A stretch of 64,000 nucleotides of DNA, from contig NZ_JACESA010000001.1 in assembly GCF_013912065.1 (NCBI RefSeq), positions 248,001 through 312,000 on the forward strand, in the 5' to 3' direction. Positions 7,794 through 17,352 of this stretch are shown here, in pieces. Within the stretch, counting starts at the first letter, position 1, and each line of letters opens with the position of its first letter. The translations under genes and the position numbers were made by a program. The DNA is from Brevundimonas sp. Lineage in GTDB: Bacteria > Pseudomonadota > Alphaproteobacteria > Caulobacterales > Caulobacteraceae. The notes beneath the pieces were generated by a model. The model made no database searches. It was given only the letters and a program-made list of their open reading frames with translations, and was not told where the DNA came from.

Positions 7794-8507
7794 TCAGACC
7801 TTCAGCGCCTTCATGACGTAGAAGTCGGACAGGATGCCGTCGATGGCTTCCTCGACGTCCTCGAAGGCGTCGATCAGCACGTCTCCACCCAGATCCTCGA
7901 CCGGCACGGGCGTGTAGCCGAAGGTGGCCAGTATGCAGGGCATGCCCGCATCCCTCGCCGCCCCCGCGTCCGGCGCCGCGTCTCCGACCATGATGGCGCG
8001 TCCGGGATCGCCGCCGCCCTTGATCACCGCCTCCGTCAGGTGCGCGCCCGAGGGCTTGCGCGCGCTGACCCGATCCGGCCCGACGATGGCGGCGAAATGA
8101 CGGGTCAGGTCCAGTTTTTCCAGCAGCAGTTCCGACAGGTCGGACCGCTTGTTGGTCGCCACCACCAGGATGGCCCCCCGCGCCGCCAGACGCTCCAGCG
8201 TCTCGACCACCCCGTCGAACGGCCGCGATCCGTCCGCGATATGGGCGGTGTAGTCCACGAGGAACCGCTCGAACAATTCCTCTGACTCGGCCCGTTCGAC
8301 CGATGCCCCCGCCGCCTCGAACCCGTGCACCAGCAGGGCGCGCGCGCCCGACCCGATCAGGGTCTGGGCCGAACTCATCGGCACGGGCGGCAGGCCTTCC
8401 TCGACCAGCAGCCGGTTCAGCGTCCCCACCAGATCCGGTGCGGAATCGACCAGGGTGCCGTCCAGGTCGAAGGCGATGGTCCAGCCTTCCAGGTCGCGAT
8501 CGGTCAT
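7794..8507 (-). CDS. gph: Phosphoglycolate phosphatase-like HAD hydrolase
   Basis: The 237-residue HAD-superfamily enzyme carries motif I FDLDGTLVDS (nucleophile Asp14, acid/base Asp16), motif II VVATNK, the lysine of motif III in ARKPSGAHL, and motif IV GDAAPDAGAARDAG. The cap domain is helical and of the Gph type. Likely removes phosphate from 2-phosphoglycolate, a by-product of oxidative DNA-end repair or oxygenase activity. Its 64-bp upstream gap is shared with the divergent glmU. HAD enzymes of this group can have other small sugar-phosphate substrates, so the name is by family. Confidence 0.85.
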   Translation of the reverse strand: MTDRDLEGWTIAFDLDGTLVDSAPDLVGTLNRLLVEEGLPPVPMSSAQTLIGSGARALLVHGFEAAGASVERAESEELFERFLVDYTAHIADGSRPFDGVVETLERLAARGAILVVATNKRSDLSELLLEKLDLTRHFAAIVGPDRVSARKPSGAHLTEAVIKGGGDPGRAIMVGDAAPDAGAARDAGMPCILATFGYTPVPVEDLGGDVLIDAFEDVEEAIDGILSDFYVMKALKV

Positions 8508-8571
8508 CCATGTCTCCCGCTGGCCCGCATGATGGGCTAGATCGCAGGACGACTAGACCGCGAGACGATTC

Positions 8572-9936
8572 ATGACCAGCCAGACGCGCGCCCGCGCCGC
8601 CATCATTCTCGCCGCCGGCCAGGGCACGCGGATGAAATCGCCCCTGCCCAAGGTGCTGCATCCGGTCGGCGGCCGCGCCATGCTGGATCACGCCATCGAC
8701 GCCGCCGAGGCCCTGGGCTGCCAGCGGATCGTCGTCGTGGTCGGAACCCATTCGCCCGAGGTCCGCGCCCATGTGGTCAGACGCCTGGGCGAAGACGCCG
8801 TCGCCATCCAGGACCCGCCGCTGGGCACCGGCCACGCCGTCCGCGCCGCGGAACAGGTCCTGGCCGGCTTCGACGGCGAAGTGATCGTCACCTATGGCGA
8901 CGTGCCGCTGCTGAAGGCCGCCGATATCGAGCCCGTCTTCAACACTGACGGCGTCACCGTCATCGGTTTCGAGGCCCGCGATCCCGGCGCCTATGGCCGG
9001 TTGATCCTCGAGGGCGAGACCCTGGTCGCCATAACCGAGGCCAAGGAGGCCTCTCCCGAGGTCCTGGCCGTCACGGCCTGCAACTCCGGCGTCATGGCCG
9101 CCCCGGCCGCCCTGCTCTTCTCCCTGCTGGCGGACGTGACGAACGACAACGCCAAGGGCGAATATTATCTGACCGACGTCGTCGAACTGGCGCGCAAGGC
9201 CGGCCATTCGACACGCGCCGTCTTCGCGGCCGAGGACTCGGTCATGGGCGTCAACGCCCAGGCCGAACTGGCCCAGGCCGAGGCCCTGTTCCAGAAGGTC
9301 CAGCGCGAGACCTTCATGGCCGCCGGCGTCACCATGGCCGCGCCCGACACCGTCCATTTCGCCTGGGACACCCAGGTCGGCGGCGGAACCGTCATCGAAC
9401 CCTACGTCGTCTTCGGTCCCGGCGCGGTGATCGAGGGCGGCGCCCGGATCCGCAGTTTCAGCCATGTGGAGGGCGCCCATGTCGCCGGCGGCGCCGAGGT
9501 CGGTCCCTACGCCCGGCTTCGCCCCGGCGCGGACCTGGCCAAGGGGGTCAAGATCGGCAATTTCGTCGAGGTAAAGAATGTGAAGATGGCCGAGGGCGCC
9601 AAGGCCAATCACCTGGCCTATCTGGGCGACGGCTCGGTGGGCGCGGGCGCCAATCTCGGCGCCGGGACCATCTTCTGCAACTACGACGGCTTCAACAAGG
9701 CCCGGACCGAGGTTGGGGCCGGCGCCTTCGTCGGTTCGAACAGCAGTCTGGTGGCGCCGGTCATGATCGGCGAAGGCGCCATCGTCGCCTCGGGCTCGGT
9801 GATCACCGAAGACGTGCCGGCCGACGCCCTGGCCTTCGGCCGCGCCCGCCAGACCACCAAGCCGAACGCCGGCGCCGCCTTCCGCGAGAAGGCCAAAACC
9901 CAGAAGGAAGCGGCCAAGGCCGCCAAGCTGAAATGA
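8572..9936 (+). CDS. glmU: Bifunctional UDP-GlcNAc pyrophosphorylase / glucosamine-1-phosphate acetyltransferase
   Basis: Makes UDP-N-acetylglucosamine for peptidoglycan and lipid A. In the 454-residue product the N-terminal nucleotidyltransferase has [17 protein letters not shown] near residue 15 and TYGDVPLL near residue 105; the C-terminal half is a left-handed beta-helix of hexapeptide repeats (for example [20 protein letters not shown]) with GNFVEVKN, the acetyltransferase histidine region and [12 protein letters not shown]. Length matches the family. Overlaps rpiA by four bases (ATGA), so the two are translationally coupled. The C-terminus is Lys/Ala-rich. Confidence 0.97.
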   Translation: MTSQTRARAAIILAAGQGTRMKSPLPKVLHPVGGRAMLDHAIDAAEALGCQRIVVVVGTHSPEVRAHVVRRLGEDAVAIQDPPLGTGHAVRAAEQVLAGFDGEVIVTYGDVPLLKAADIEPVFNTDGVTVIGFEARDPGAYGRLILEGETLVAITEAKEASPEVLAVTACNSGVMAAPAALLFSLLADVTNDNAKGEYYLTDVVELARKAGHSTRAVFAAEDSVMGVNAQAELAQAEALFQKVQRETFMAAGVTMAAPDTVHFAWDTQVGGGTVIEPYVVFGPGAVIEGGARIRSFSHVEGAHVAGGAEVGPYARLRPGADLAKGVKIGNFVEVKNVKMAEGAKANHLAYLGDGSVGAGANLGAGTIFCNYDGFNKARTEVGAGAFVGSNSSLVAPVMIGEGAIVASGSVITEDVPADALAFGRARQTTKPNAGAAFREKAKTQKEAAKAAKLK

Positions 9937-10616
9937 GCGATCTGCAGAAAAAGAACGCCGGCGAAGCCGCCGCCGCCTATGTCGAAGCCGGCATGGTCGT
10001 AGGCCTGGGCACTGGTTCGACCGCCGCCTGGTTCGTCAAGGCGCTGGCGGCGCGCGACCTGGCCGGCCTGCGCTGCGTCCCGACCTCGGAAAAGACCGCC
10101 GACCTGGCGCGCGAACTGGGCCTGACCCTGTCGACGCTTGAGGATACGCCCCGCATCGACCTGACGGTCGACGGCGCCGACGAGATCGGTCCCGGCCTGG
10201 CCCTGATCAAGGGCGGCGGCGCGGCTCTGTTGCGCGAGAAACTGGTGTGGGAGGCGTCCAGCCGCTGCATCGTCATCGCCGACGCGGCCAAGGTGGTGCC
10301 TGTCCTAGGGACCTTCCCCCTGCCGATCGAGGTGGTCGCCTTCGGTCACAAGACCACGGCCAACCGCGTCGCCGACGTCTTGATCGACCACGACATCAAC
10401 CAGCCGGCGCGCGTGCGCCAGGCGGATCGTGGCCTGGTCCGCACCGACGGCGGCAACCTGATCTACGACGCCGCCTGCAAGGCCATTCACGACCCCGTCC
10501 GGCTGGCCGACGATCTGAAACTGATCACCGGCGTGGTCGAACACGGCCTGTTCCTGGATCTGGCCGATCTGGCCATCATCGGTCAGGATTCCGGCGTTGA
10601 GACCCTGACGCCCTGA
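9933..10616 (+). CDS. rpiA: Ribose-5-phosphate isomerase A
   Basis: Interconverts ribose 5-phosphate and ribulose 5-phosphate in the pentose phosphate pathway. The 227-residue product has [15 protein letters not shown] near residue 25, [34 protein letters not shown] near residue 80-100 with the catalytic Asp/Glu pair, and [10 protein letters not shown]. Its ATG overlaps the glmU stop by four bases. Pairing with glmU supplies two sugar-phosphate functions from one transcript. No unusual residues seen. Confidence 0.96.
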   Translation: MSDLQKKNAGEAAAAYVEAGMVVGLGTGSTAAWFVKALAARDLAGLRCVPTSEKTADLARELGLTLSTLEDTPRIDLTVDGADEIGPGLALIKGGGAALLREKLVWEASSRCIVIADAAKVVPVLGTFPLPIEVVAFGHKTTANRVADVLIDHDINQPARVRQADRGLVRTDGGNLIYDAACKAIHDPVRLADDLKLITGVVEHGLFLDLADLAIIGQDSGVETLTP

Positions 10617-10717
10617 TCGATCGCAGCGGCCCGCGTGGCCCAAGCGTGGCGGTCTCGCCTTGTACCGGTTGGACCCGGCGCCTAAGTCCCGGCCACGCCT
10701 CGGCCTGCCCGGGACGT

Positions 10718-10762
10718 ATTCAGACGATTCAGACTATTCAGACCCTGTTTTTTTAGGTCTGA
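10718..10762. repeat. Three 9-bp-spaced ATTCAGAC repeats plus an inverted copy before gor
   Basis: ATTCAGAC occurs at 10718-10725, 10727-10734 and 10736-10743, an exact 9-bp period. TCAGACC (10738-10744) also pairs with GGTCTGA (10756-10762) across a loop containing a run of seven T. The block ends 12 bases before the gor ATG. Tandem direct repeats at this place suggest an activator or repressor site, or an RNA hairpin over the gor leader. The rest of 10617-10717 holds nothing I recognise. Confidence 0.45.
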
Positions 10763-10774
10763 CCGGAGCACCAG

Positions 10775-12157
10775 ATGGCCGACTACGACTACGACCTCTT
10801 CGTCATCGGCGCCGGTTCCGGCGGGGTCCGCGCCGCCCGCCTGACGGCCCTGGGCGGCAAGAAGGTCGCTGTGGCCGAGGAATATCGCGTCGGCGGCACC
10901 TGCGTCATCCGGGGCTGCGTGCCCAAGAAGTTCATGGTCATGGCCTCCGAGGTCAGCCACGCTCTGGAGATCGCAGAGGGCTATGGCTGGTCCTTCGACA
11001 ACGCCCGGTTTGACTGGCCGACATTCCTGGAAGCCAAGGACGTCGAGATCGCGCGCCTGTCCGGCATCTACGCCGCCAACCTGGGCAAGGCCGGGGTCGA
11101 ACTGGTCCACGGTCGCGCCGTGCTGAAGGACGCCCATACGGTCGAGATCGTCGGCAAGAACCAGACCTTCACCGCCGAGAAGATACTGATCGCCACCGGC
11201 GGACGCCCGTGGAAGCCGGAAAGCCTGCCGGGCATCGAACACGCCATCACTTCGGAAGAAGCCTTCCACCTGCCCGAATTGCCCAAGCGTATCCTGATCG
11301 CGGGCGGCGGCTATATCGCGGTCGAGTTCGCCGGCATCTTCGCGGGGCTGGGCGTCGAGACCACCCTGATCTATCGCGGCCCCAACATCCTGCGCGGCTT
11401 CGACGACGACGTGCGCGCCCATTTGGCCGGCGAGATCGAAAAGCGGGGAATCAAGGTCGTTCTGGGCTGCCAGCACGAGAAGATCGAGAAGACCGCCAGC
11501 GGCCTGATCAACCACCTCGAGAACGGCATGAAGCTGGAGACCGACGTGGTGATGTTCGCGACCGGCCGCATCCCGCACGTCAAGGGGCTGGGGCTGGAGG
11601 CCGCCGGCGTCGAGCTGAACGACGAGGGCGCCATCAAGGTCGACCCGTATTCGAAGACCACGGCCGACAATATCTGGGCCATCGGCGATGTCACTGACCG
11701 GATGAATCTCACCCCGGTCGCCATCCGCGAGGCGGTCGCCTTCCACCAGACCGTCTATCGCGACAACCCCCAGCATTTCGACTACGAGGCCGTCGCCACC
11801 GCCGTCTTCAGCCAGCCGCCCGTCGGCGTGGTCGGTCTCACGGAATCCGAAGCGCGCCGCTCATGCTCGGCTGGAGTCGATGTCTATCTGACCCGTTTCC
11901 GGCCGATGAAATACGCCTTCACCGGGTCCGAGGAACGCGTCCTGATGAAACTGGTCGTCGACGCCGACAGCCAGCGCGTCGTCGGGGTTCACATCGTCGG
12001 CCCTGACAGTCCCGAGATGATCCAGCTCGCCGCCATCGCCGTGAAGGCCGGTCTGACCAAGGCCCAGTGGGACGCCACCTGCGCCGTTCACCCGACCATG
12101 GCCGAGGAACTGGTCACGCTGAAAGAGAAACAGTCGAGCGCCACCTTGGCCGGCTAG
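10775..12157 (+). CDS. gor: Glutathione-disulfide reductase
   Basis: Flavoprotein disulfide reductase of 460 residues that keeps glutathione reduced using NADPH. The FAD motif IGAGSGGVRAAR is near residue 11, the redox pair is GGTCVIRGCVPKKFM (Cys43, Cys48), an NAD(P) motif AGGGYIAVEFAG lies in the middle, a second FAD motif AIGDVTDR follows, and the C-terminal active-site His-Glu region is CAVHPTMAEELVTL. These favour glutathione reductase over lipoamide dehydrogenase (GGTCVIRGCVPKK rather than GGTCLNVGCIPSK). Preceded by the ATTCAGAC repeat block, which may control it, possibly in an oxidative response; that is inference. Confidence 0.93.
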   Translation: MADYDYDLFVIGAGSGGVRAARLTALGGKKVAVAEEYRVGGTCVIRGCVPKKFMVMASEVSHALEIAEGYGWSFDNARFDWPTFLEAKDVEIARLSGIYAANLGKAGVELVHGRAVLKDAHTVEIVGKNQTFTAEKILIATGGRPWKPESLPGIEHAITSEEAFHLPELPKRILIAGGGYIAVEFAGIFAGLGVETTLIYRGPNILRGFDDDVRAHLAGEIEKRGIKVVLGCQHEKIEKTASGLINHLENGMKLETDVVMFATGRIPHVKGLGLEAAGVELNDEGAIKVDPYSKTTADNIWAIGDVTDRMNLTPVAIREAVAFHQTVYRDNPQHFDYEAVATAVFSQPPVGVVGLTESEARRSCSAGVDVYLTRFRPMKYAFTGSEERVLMKLVVDADSQRVVGVHIVGPDSPEMIQLAAIAVKAGLTKAQWDATCAVHPTMAEELVTLKEKQSSATLAG

Positions 12158-12165
12158 ACCTGCGC

Positions 12166-13728
12166 TCAGTTCGACGTCCGAACGGCCTTGCTGACGATGT
12201 GAGGCCGCCCCCGGAACAGTTCGAGCAGGTCCAGCCGGGCCGACTCAGGCACGGGCGCGGCCTCCGGACCGTCGTTTCTGAACCACATCAGGCGCGTGTC
12301 CTCCCCCGAAATCCTGGGCCAGGCGGGCCGGCCCACGCCGTTCGGATCTCCCGACCGGGCGAAAGTGGTCCAGTAGCCCATCATCGCCGCCGAAGCCTCC
12401 CGGTCCGCGTCTCGCACCGGATAGGGCAGCAGCGGCAGGGTCCCGAACACATACGGACGCTCGATGGCATGGGTCGCTCCGCCGTGCGGCTCGGGATTGT
12501 CGGGCGAGGAAATGTCGAACCGGTAGAGATAGGCGTCATGCCCCGCAGCGGCATGGAGCCGCGCCAGCCGCCGCGCCGGTTCCGAGAAGACCGCATCGGT
12601 CATGAAGGCCCGATCAAAGTTCGCTTCCCCGCCATAGGCCGCCGTGATCATGGCCCGTTCCAGCCAGGTCATGTCGTCGTCGATCATGCCATAGCCGTTG
12701 CGGTCCGTCGGCTTCATCCACCAGAACTCGGCGCTGTTGGTGCCGATGATCAGCGGCGCGGGCGACTGTCGACCGGCGCGGAAGGCGGCTTCGATCGTGG
12801 TCGGCACGATCCGGCCGTCGATCAGGGTCAGGTCGCCGTTGGCGAAGACAGGCGCGGGGGTCAGCAACTGTTCGACAGGCGCGGCGCGCAGGTCCGCCGC
12901 CGTAACCAGATTATGGCCATGGGCCCAGACCTCGCCCCTCTCGCGCGCCGATGGCAGGTCATAGGCGCCGCGACGGTCCAGCGGGGTCTGAAGCTCCCGC
13001 CCCAGCCCCGACTGAACGATCGCCCGTTCGAACAGGCCGCGCGCTGGCGGCGAGATCATCAGCCGGGTCACGATGGCCCCGCCCGCCGATTCGCCGAAGA
13101 CGGTGACATTGGTCGGGTCGCCGCCGAAGGCCGATATGTTCGTCTTGACCCAGTTCAGCGCGGCGATGACGTCCATCAGCCCATAGTTGCCTGCCGGCTC
13201 ATCCGCGGGTCGCTCGGCCGCCAGGGCCGGGTGGTCGAAGAAGCCGAGCCGCCCCAGTCGATAGTTCAGCGTCACCACCACCATGCCCTGACGGGCCAGA
13301 GGCGCGCCGTCATAGAGGGCGGCCGTACCCGATCCGTTGACCAGTCCGCCGCCGTGGATCCAGACCATGACCGGGGCGGGCGCGCTGACGTCGGTCGGCC
13401 GCCAGACATTGAGGTTCAGGCAGTCCTCGCTCATCGGCAGGGGGCCGACGCCGGGATCCCCCTGCGGCGTCGCCTGGATACACAGCGGCCCATAGGTGGA
13501 GGCGTCCCTCTGTCCTTCCCAATGCGGGGCCGCGCCCGGCGGCCGCCAGCGCCGTTCCGCCACCGGGGGCGCCGCATAGGGGATGTTCTTGAACGAGGCC
13601 ACGGCCTCGTCGGCCTGCCCCGCCAGGACGCCCTGTTCGATCTGAAGAACGGGCTGTTCAGCCGGCGGCTGATCTGTCGGTTGAGCCATCATGAGCGAGA
13701 GGGTGGCCAAGGCGCCGGCAAAAGTCAT
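12166..13728 (-). CDS. Carboxylesterase, type B, secreted
   Basis: Alpha/beta hydrolase of 520 residues. The nucleophile is in FGESAGGAIVTRL (Ser214), the oxyanion hole in VMVWIHGGGLVNGSG, and SEDCLNLNVWRP is the classic type B signature. A short hydrophobic N-terminus (MTFAGALATLSLMMAQ) resembles a signal peptide but lacks the usual positive charge; an in-frame stop lies just upstream, so no longer start exists. Probably hydrolyses carboxylic esters in the periplasm. Divergent from the kinase gene across a 140-bp gap and convergent with gor. Confidence 0.88.
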   Translation of the reverse strand: MTFAGALATLSLMMAQPTDQPPAEQPVLQIEQGVLAGQADEAVASFKNIPYAAPPVAERRWRPPGAAPHWEGQRDASTYGPLCIQATPQGDPGVGPLPMSEDCLNLNVWRPTDVSAPAPVMVWIHGGGLVNGSGTAALYDGAPLARQGMVVVTLNYRLGRLGFFDHPALAAERPADEPAGNYGLMDVIAALNWVKTNISAFGGDPTNVTVFGESAGGAIVTRLMISPPARGLFERAIVQSGLGRELQTPLDRRGAYDLPSARERGEVWAHGHNLVTAADLRAAPVEQLLTPAPVFANGDLTLIDGRIVPTTIEAAFRAGRQSPAPLIIGTNSAEFWWMKPTDRNGYGMIDDDMTWLERAMITAAYGGEANFDRAFMTDAVFSEPARRLARLHAAAGHDAYLYRFDISSPDNPEPHGGATHAIERPYVFGTLPLLPYPVRDADREASAAMMGYWTTFARSGDPNGVGRPAWPRISGEDTRLMWFRNDGPEAAPVPESARLDLLELFRGRPHIVSKAVRTSN

Positions 13729-13868
13729 GCGCCGTGCTTAGCAAATTCTTCCGACACGCCAATGACGATGCTTTGAACATCGAATTTTGTGTACGGCGCC
13801 GAACCCTTTGGCCCGTGCTGCGTTTGGAACCGGGCGGGCTGGGGCGTAGATTGACTGTACTGACTAAA

Positions 13869-15359
13869 ATGGGCGTTTCGGCCGCCGACCTGGCGATCGC
13901 TTTCGAGGCTTCGCCGAACCCCTATTTGCTGCTGACCCCCGACCTGCGTATCGCTGACGTGAACCAGGCCTATGTCGATGCGCTCGGCGCACGACGGGCA
14001 GACATCCTTGGTCAGCCGCTGTTCACGACCTTTGATTCCGGGCCCGGCGAGAATGCGCCCGAAAATGTACGTCAGGTCCGGGCTTCTCTTGAAAAGGCGC
14101 GTGATACGCGCCAGCGCGATCACTTGGCCGTCGTTCGATATGCGGTCCCCCGCCCGCGCGCCGACGGCGGCGAGGAGTTCGAAGAACGGATCTGGAGCGC
14201 CACCCATACGCCGCTGCTGAACGCCGAGGGCGAAGTGGTGCTGCTGCTTCAGCACACGACCGACATCACCGACCTGTCACCCGCCGTCCGCGCCGACGAA
14301 CCTATTTCGGCGTTGGACGCCATCATAGGTGGTTCCGTTCTGCGGCGCGCGCAGTCGGTTCAGGAAGACAATCGGCGTCTCGAAACCGAACGCAATCGCC
14401 TGGTCGAGATGTTCATGCAGGCGCCCGGCTTCGTGGCCATATTGACCGGGCGCGACCACTGCTTCCAGATGCACAACCACGCCTATGCCCAGTTGATCGG
14501 CCATCGCGACATCGCCGGCAAACCTCTGCGAGAAGCCCTGCCGGAACTCGCGGGCCAAGGTTTTCACGAGTTCCTCGATACGGTCTTCGAGACGGGCGAA
14601 CCTTATGAGGGGCGAGAGAGCCGGGCGCTGCTCCAGCGCACCCAGGGCGGGCCGTTGGAGACACTCTACCTCAATTTCATCTACCAGCCGATCCGCGACG
14701 GAGACGGGACTGTCGTCGGCATCTTCGTCCAGGGCCACGACGTGACCGAGAACGTCCGGGCCACGCAGCGCCAGAAGCTGATGATCGACGAGTTGAACCA
14801 TCGGGTGAAGAACACCCTGGCCACGGTCCAATCGATCGCCATCCAGACCGCGCGGTCCCACCGCGACCCCGCCACCTTCGCCGAGACCTTTCAGTCTCGG
14901 ATCCTCGCCCTGTCCCATACTCACGATCTGCTGACGCGAACCCACTGGGAAGGCGCCGACCTCAGGGCCATGCTGGAACACGAGACGGAGGCTTTTGGGC
15001 CGTCCCGCATCAGCCTGAACGGACCGGCTATTCCCCTGTCGCCGGCTACGGCCCTCTCGCTGGGCATGATCATCCATGAGTTCGCCACCAACGCCGCCAA
15101 GTTCGGCGCCCTGTCGATCCCGGACGGTCGTGTATTGGTAGACTGGGGCCTGGCGGATCAGCGCGATCGCAAGCTCAAGCTGAGCTGGCGTGAAATGGAC
15201 GGGCCAGAAGTTACGCTACCGGACAGAAGAGGCTTCGGTAGCCGATTGATTGAACGAAACATTCGCCATGATCTGGCGGGAGAGATCGATCTAGTCTACG
15301 CCAACGATGGATTGATTGCGGAACTGACGGTTCCACTCGACAGGACACCCGCCCAATGA
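13869..15359 (+). CDS. PAS-PAS HWE-family sensor histidine kinase
   Basis: The 496-residue product from ATG 13869 has no membrane segment. Residues about 5-130 form a PAS domain (AFEASPNPYLLLTPDLRIADVN), about 170-295 a second (VEMFMQAPGFVAIL), followed by an HWE/HisKA_2 phosphoacceptor region with DELNHRVKNTLATVQSIA (His311) and an HATPase domain with MIIHEFATNAAKFGAL and GFGSRLIERNI. HWE kinases are common in alphaproteobacteria and often sense light, redox or stress through PAS. An ATG at 13734 is in frame but would code for an atypical stretch across what looks like the promoter. Overlaps the response regulator by four bases, so the two act together. The signal and output are unknown. Confidence 0.87.
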   Translation: MGVSAADLAIAFEASPNPYLLLTPDLRIADVNQAYVDALGARRADILGQPLFTTFDSGPGENAPENVRQVRASLEKARDTRQRDHLAVVRYAVPRPRADGGEEFEERIWSATHTPLLNAEGEVVLLLQHTTDITDLSPAVRADEPISALDAIIGGSVLRRAQSVQEDNRRLETERNRLVEMFMQAPGFVAILTGRDHCFQMHNHAYAQLIGHRDIAGKPLREALPELAGQGFHEFLDTVFETGEPYEGRESRALLQRTQGGPLETLYLNFIYQPIRDGDGTVVGIFVQGHDVTENVRATQRQKLMIDELNHRVKNTLATVQSIAIQTARSHRDPATFAETFQSRILALSHTHDLLTRTHWEGADLRAMLEHETEAFGPSRISLNGPAIPLSPATALSLGMIIHEFATNAAKFGALSIPDGRVLVDWGLADQRDRKLKLSWREMDGPEVTLPDRRGFGSRLIERNIRHDLAGEIDLVYANDGLIAELTVPLDRTPAQ

Positions 15360-15733
15360 CCCAGCCTCTGAACGGCCGCCGTGTGCTTGTTGTGGAAGAC
15401 GAGTCGCTCGTCGCCATGCTGCTCGAGACCATCCTCGAGGACATGGAGTGTATTCCCGTCGGTCCCGTCTCCAATATCGACGACGGCGAGGCGATGGCCC
15501 GCGACACGGTGGATCTGGACGCCGCCCTGCTGGACGTGAACGTCGCCGGCAGGCAGGTTTTCCCGGTCGCCGAGGCGCTGAGGGCGCGGGGCGTGCCTTT
15601 CGTCTTCTCGACCGGCTATGGCGAAGGCGGCCTGCCGGAAGAATGGCGCGGCGCGGCGACCATCCAGAAACCCTTCACCGAGGCCGCTGTCCGCGACGCC
15701 CTGATGAAGGCCATGGGCGTCGCCCAGGTCTAG
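15356..15733 (+). CDS. Single-domain response regulator
   Basis: A 125-residue receiver with no output domain. VLVVEDESLVAMLLETIL supplies the acidic pocket (Glu14, Asp15), the phosphoacceptor is Asp60 in AALLDVNVAG, and the switch residues are Ser85-Thr86 in VFSTGYGEGG and Lys105 in IQKPFTE. The FATGUY-like STGYGE and the pairing with an HWE kinase are typical of alphaproteobacterial FAT GUY-type receivers. The ATG overlaps the kinase stop by four bases. Its own stop overlaps the stop of the convergent oxidoreductase. Likely a phosphotransfer or protein-protein signalling module rather than a DNA-binding regulator. Confidence 0.9.
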   Translation: MTQPLNGRRVLVVEDESLVAMLLETILEDMECIPVGPVSNIDDGEAMARDTVDLDAALLDVNVAGRQVFPVAEALRARGVPFVFSTGYGEGGLPEEWRGAATIQKPFTEAAVRDALMKAMGVAQV

Positions 15734-17313
15734 GATTTCAGGTCCCGCAGGACCGTTCTCGCCGCATTGTGACCCGGCGCCCCCGTGACCCCTCCGCCGG
15801 GGTGGGCGCCGGACCCGCAGAGGTACAGACCTGATACGGGCATCCGGTAGTCCGCATGGCCCAACACCGGCCGGGCGCTGAACAACTGGTCGAGGCTGAG
15901 CCGGCCGTGGAAGATGTCGCCTCCCACCAGGCCGAAACGCCGCTCCAGATCGCGCGGACCCAGCGCCAGCCGCCCCAGTACCGAAGCCTTGAAGCCCGGC
16001 GCATGGGCGTCGATCGTCTCGATCATCAGGTCGGCGACCGTGTCGCGATGCTCGTCCGCGAGATCGGGCGATACATGCTGGCAGAACAGGCTGGCGACAT
16101 GGGCGCCGTCGGGCGCGAGACTATCGTCCAGGGTCGAGGGGATAAGCATCTCGACAATCGGCTTCGACGACCAGCCGCTCAGGCGCGCCTCTGCATGGGC
16201 TCGATCCATGTAGGCCAGACTGGGCGCGATGATGATGCCCGCCGTCAGATGATCCCCGGCTTCGGGCAGGGCGGTAAAGCGCGGCAGTTCCGACAGGGCG
16301 ACATTCATTCGGAATGTGCCCGAACCGGACGCGTATCGTCCCATCCGCTCGGCGAAGTCCGGGGGCACGACAGCCGGATCGACGAGGGTCTCGAACAGTA
16401 ACCGGGGATGCAGGTTGGACACCACGGCCCGAGCCCGCACGACCTCGCCCGATGCGGTCACGGCCCCGACCGCCCGTCCCTTCTCGGTCAGGATTTCGGC
16501 GACCGGCGAATCCAGCCGCATATCGACCTGGTGTTCCGCGCACGCCTTGGCCATGGCCTGGGTGATCGCGCCCATCCCGCCCAGGGCGTGCCCCCAGGCT
16601 CCCTTCTTGCCGTTCACTTCGCCGAAGACGTGGTGGAGCAGCACATAGGCCGATCCGGGCGTATAGGGGCTGGCGTAGTTGCCGACGATGCTGTCGAACC
16701 CGAACAGGGCCTTGATCGGATCGCTCTCGAACCAGCCGTCCAGCCAGTCGCCCGCCGACTTGGCGAACAGGTCCAGCAGGTCGCGCCGCCCGGTCTGATC
16801 CAGCCCCGCCAGACGCCGTCCGACCATGCCGGCTTTCCACATCTGGGGCAGGGCTGTCGCCCAGCCGCCTTCAACCATGTTCGGCGGCGACTGCAGGGTC
16901 AGGTCCCGCAACATGGCCGCCACGGTTTCCAGTCGGGCCTCATAGGCGTCCAGCCTGTCGGCGTCGCGTTGCGAGAACTTCGCCACCTCGGCGCGGGTTC
17001 GCCCCTCCCCCGCCGCCAGGTATCGGCCGTCTTCGAGCGGCAGGAAGTTCGACATTCTCCGCTCGACCAGCCGCAGGCCGTGCCGAGCCAGATCCATCTC
17101 GGCGATGATCCGGGGATTGAGCAGACTGACGGTGTAGCTGGCGGTCGAGTTTCGGAAGCCCGGGTGGAATTCCTCGGTCACGGCCGCCCCGCCGATCACT
17201 GAACGCCGCTCCAGCAGCGTCACCTTCAGCCCGGCCCGAGCCAGATAGAAGGCGCACACCAGCCCGTTGTGGCCGCCGCCCACGATGACGACATCAGTCT
17301 CGGTTTTCGCCAT
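15730..17313 (-). CDS. Phytoene-dehydrogenase-like FAD oxidoreductase (PYROXD2/CrtI-related)
   Basis: The 527-residue product starts MAKTETDVVIVGGGHNGL; GGAGGG lies five bases before this ATG. It has the FAD-binding GGGHNGLVCAFYLARAGLKV, LLERRSVIGGAAVTEEFHPGF and the C-terminal GLYLCGSGAHPGGGVTGAPGHN. This is the pyridine nucleotide-disulfide oxidoreductase domain-containing protein 2 branch of the CrtI superfamily, which is widespread and mostly uncharacterised. No crt gene adjoins it, so a role in carotenoid synthesis is not supported by context. Its stop overlaps that of the response regulator on the other strand. Confidence 0.82.
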   Translation of the reverse strand: MAKTETDVVIVGGGHNGLVCAFYLARAGLKVTLLERRSVIGGAAVTEEFHPGFRNSTASYTVSLLNPRIIAEMDLARHGLRLVERRMSNFLPLEDGRYLAAGEGRTRAEVAKFSQRDADRLDAYEARLETVAAMLRDLTLQSPPNMVEGGWATALPQMWKAGMVGRRLAGLDQTGRRDLLDLFAKSAGDWLDGWFESDPIKALFGFDSIVGNYASPYTPGSAYVLLHHVFGEVNGKKGAWGHALGGMGAITQAMAKACAEHQVDMRLDSPVAEILTEKGRAVGAVTASGEVVRARAVVSNLHPRLLFETLVDPAVVPPDFAERMGRYASGSGTFRMNVALSELPRFTALPEAGDHLTAGIIIAPSLAYMDRAHAEARLSGWSSKPIVEMLIPSTLDDSLAPDGAHVASLFCQHVSPDLADEHRDTVADLMIETIDAHAPGFKASVLGRLALGPRDLERRFGLVGGDIFHGRLSLDQLFSARPVLGHADYRMPVSGLYLCGSGAHPGGGVTGAPGHNAARTVLRDLKS

Positions 17314-17352
17314 AGAGCCCTCCAGCTTCAAGGCTTAGCACCGTTCGCGGGA

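Noticed and set aside
7771-9612. Long minus-strand open frame (about 600 codons) over glmU
   Set aside because: It is antisense to the clearly identified glmU and extends from the gph region; its translation is low-complexity Gly/Arg/Asp typical of GC-rich shadow frames.
13826-13848. GGAAC...CGTA resembling an EcfG general-stress promoter before the HWE kinase
   Set aside because: The spacer is 14 bases instead of the usual 16-17 and the -10 part is CGTA rather than CGTT, so I did not call it.
13734-13868. N-terminal extension of the HWE kinase from ATG 13734
   Set aside because: The 45 added residues look non-coding and cover the space needed for divergent promoters; the PAS domain begins properly at 13869.
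15730-17313. Phytoene desaturase (crtI)
   Set aside because: The sequence belongs to the PYROXD2-like branch, and no other carotenoid gene is adjacent.
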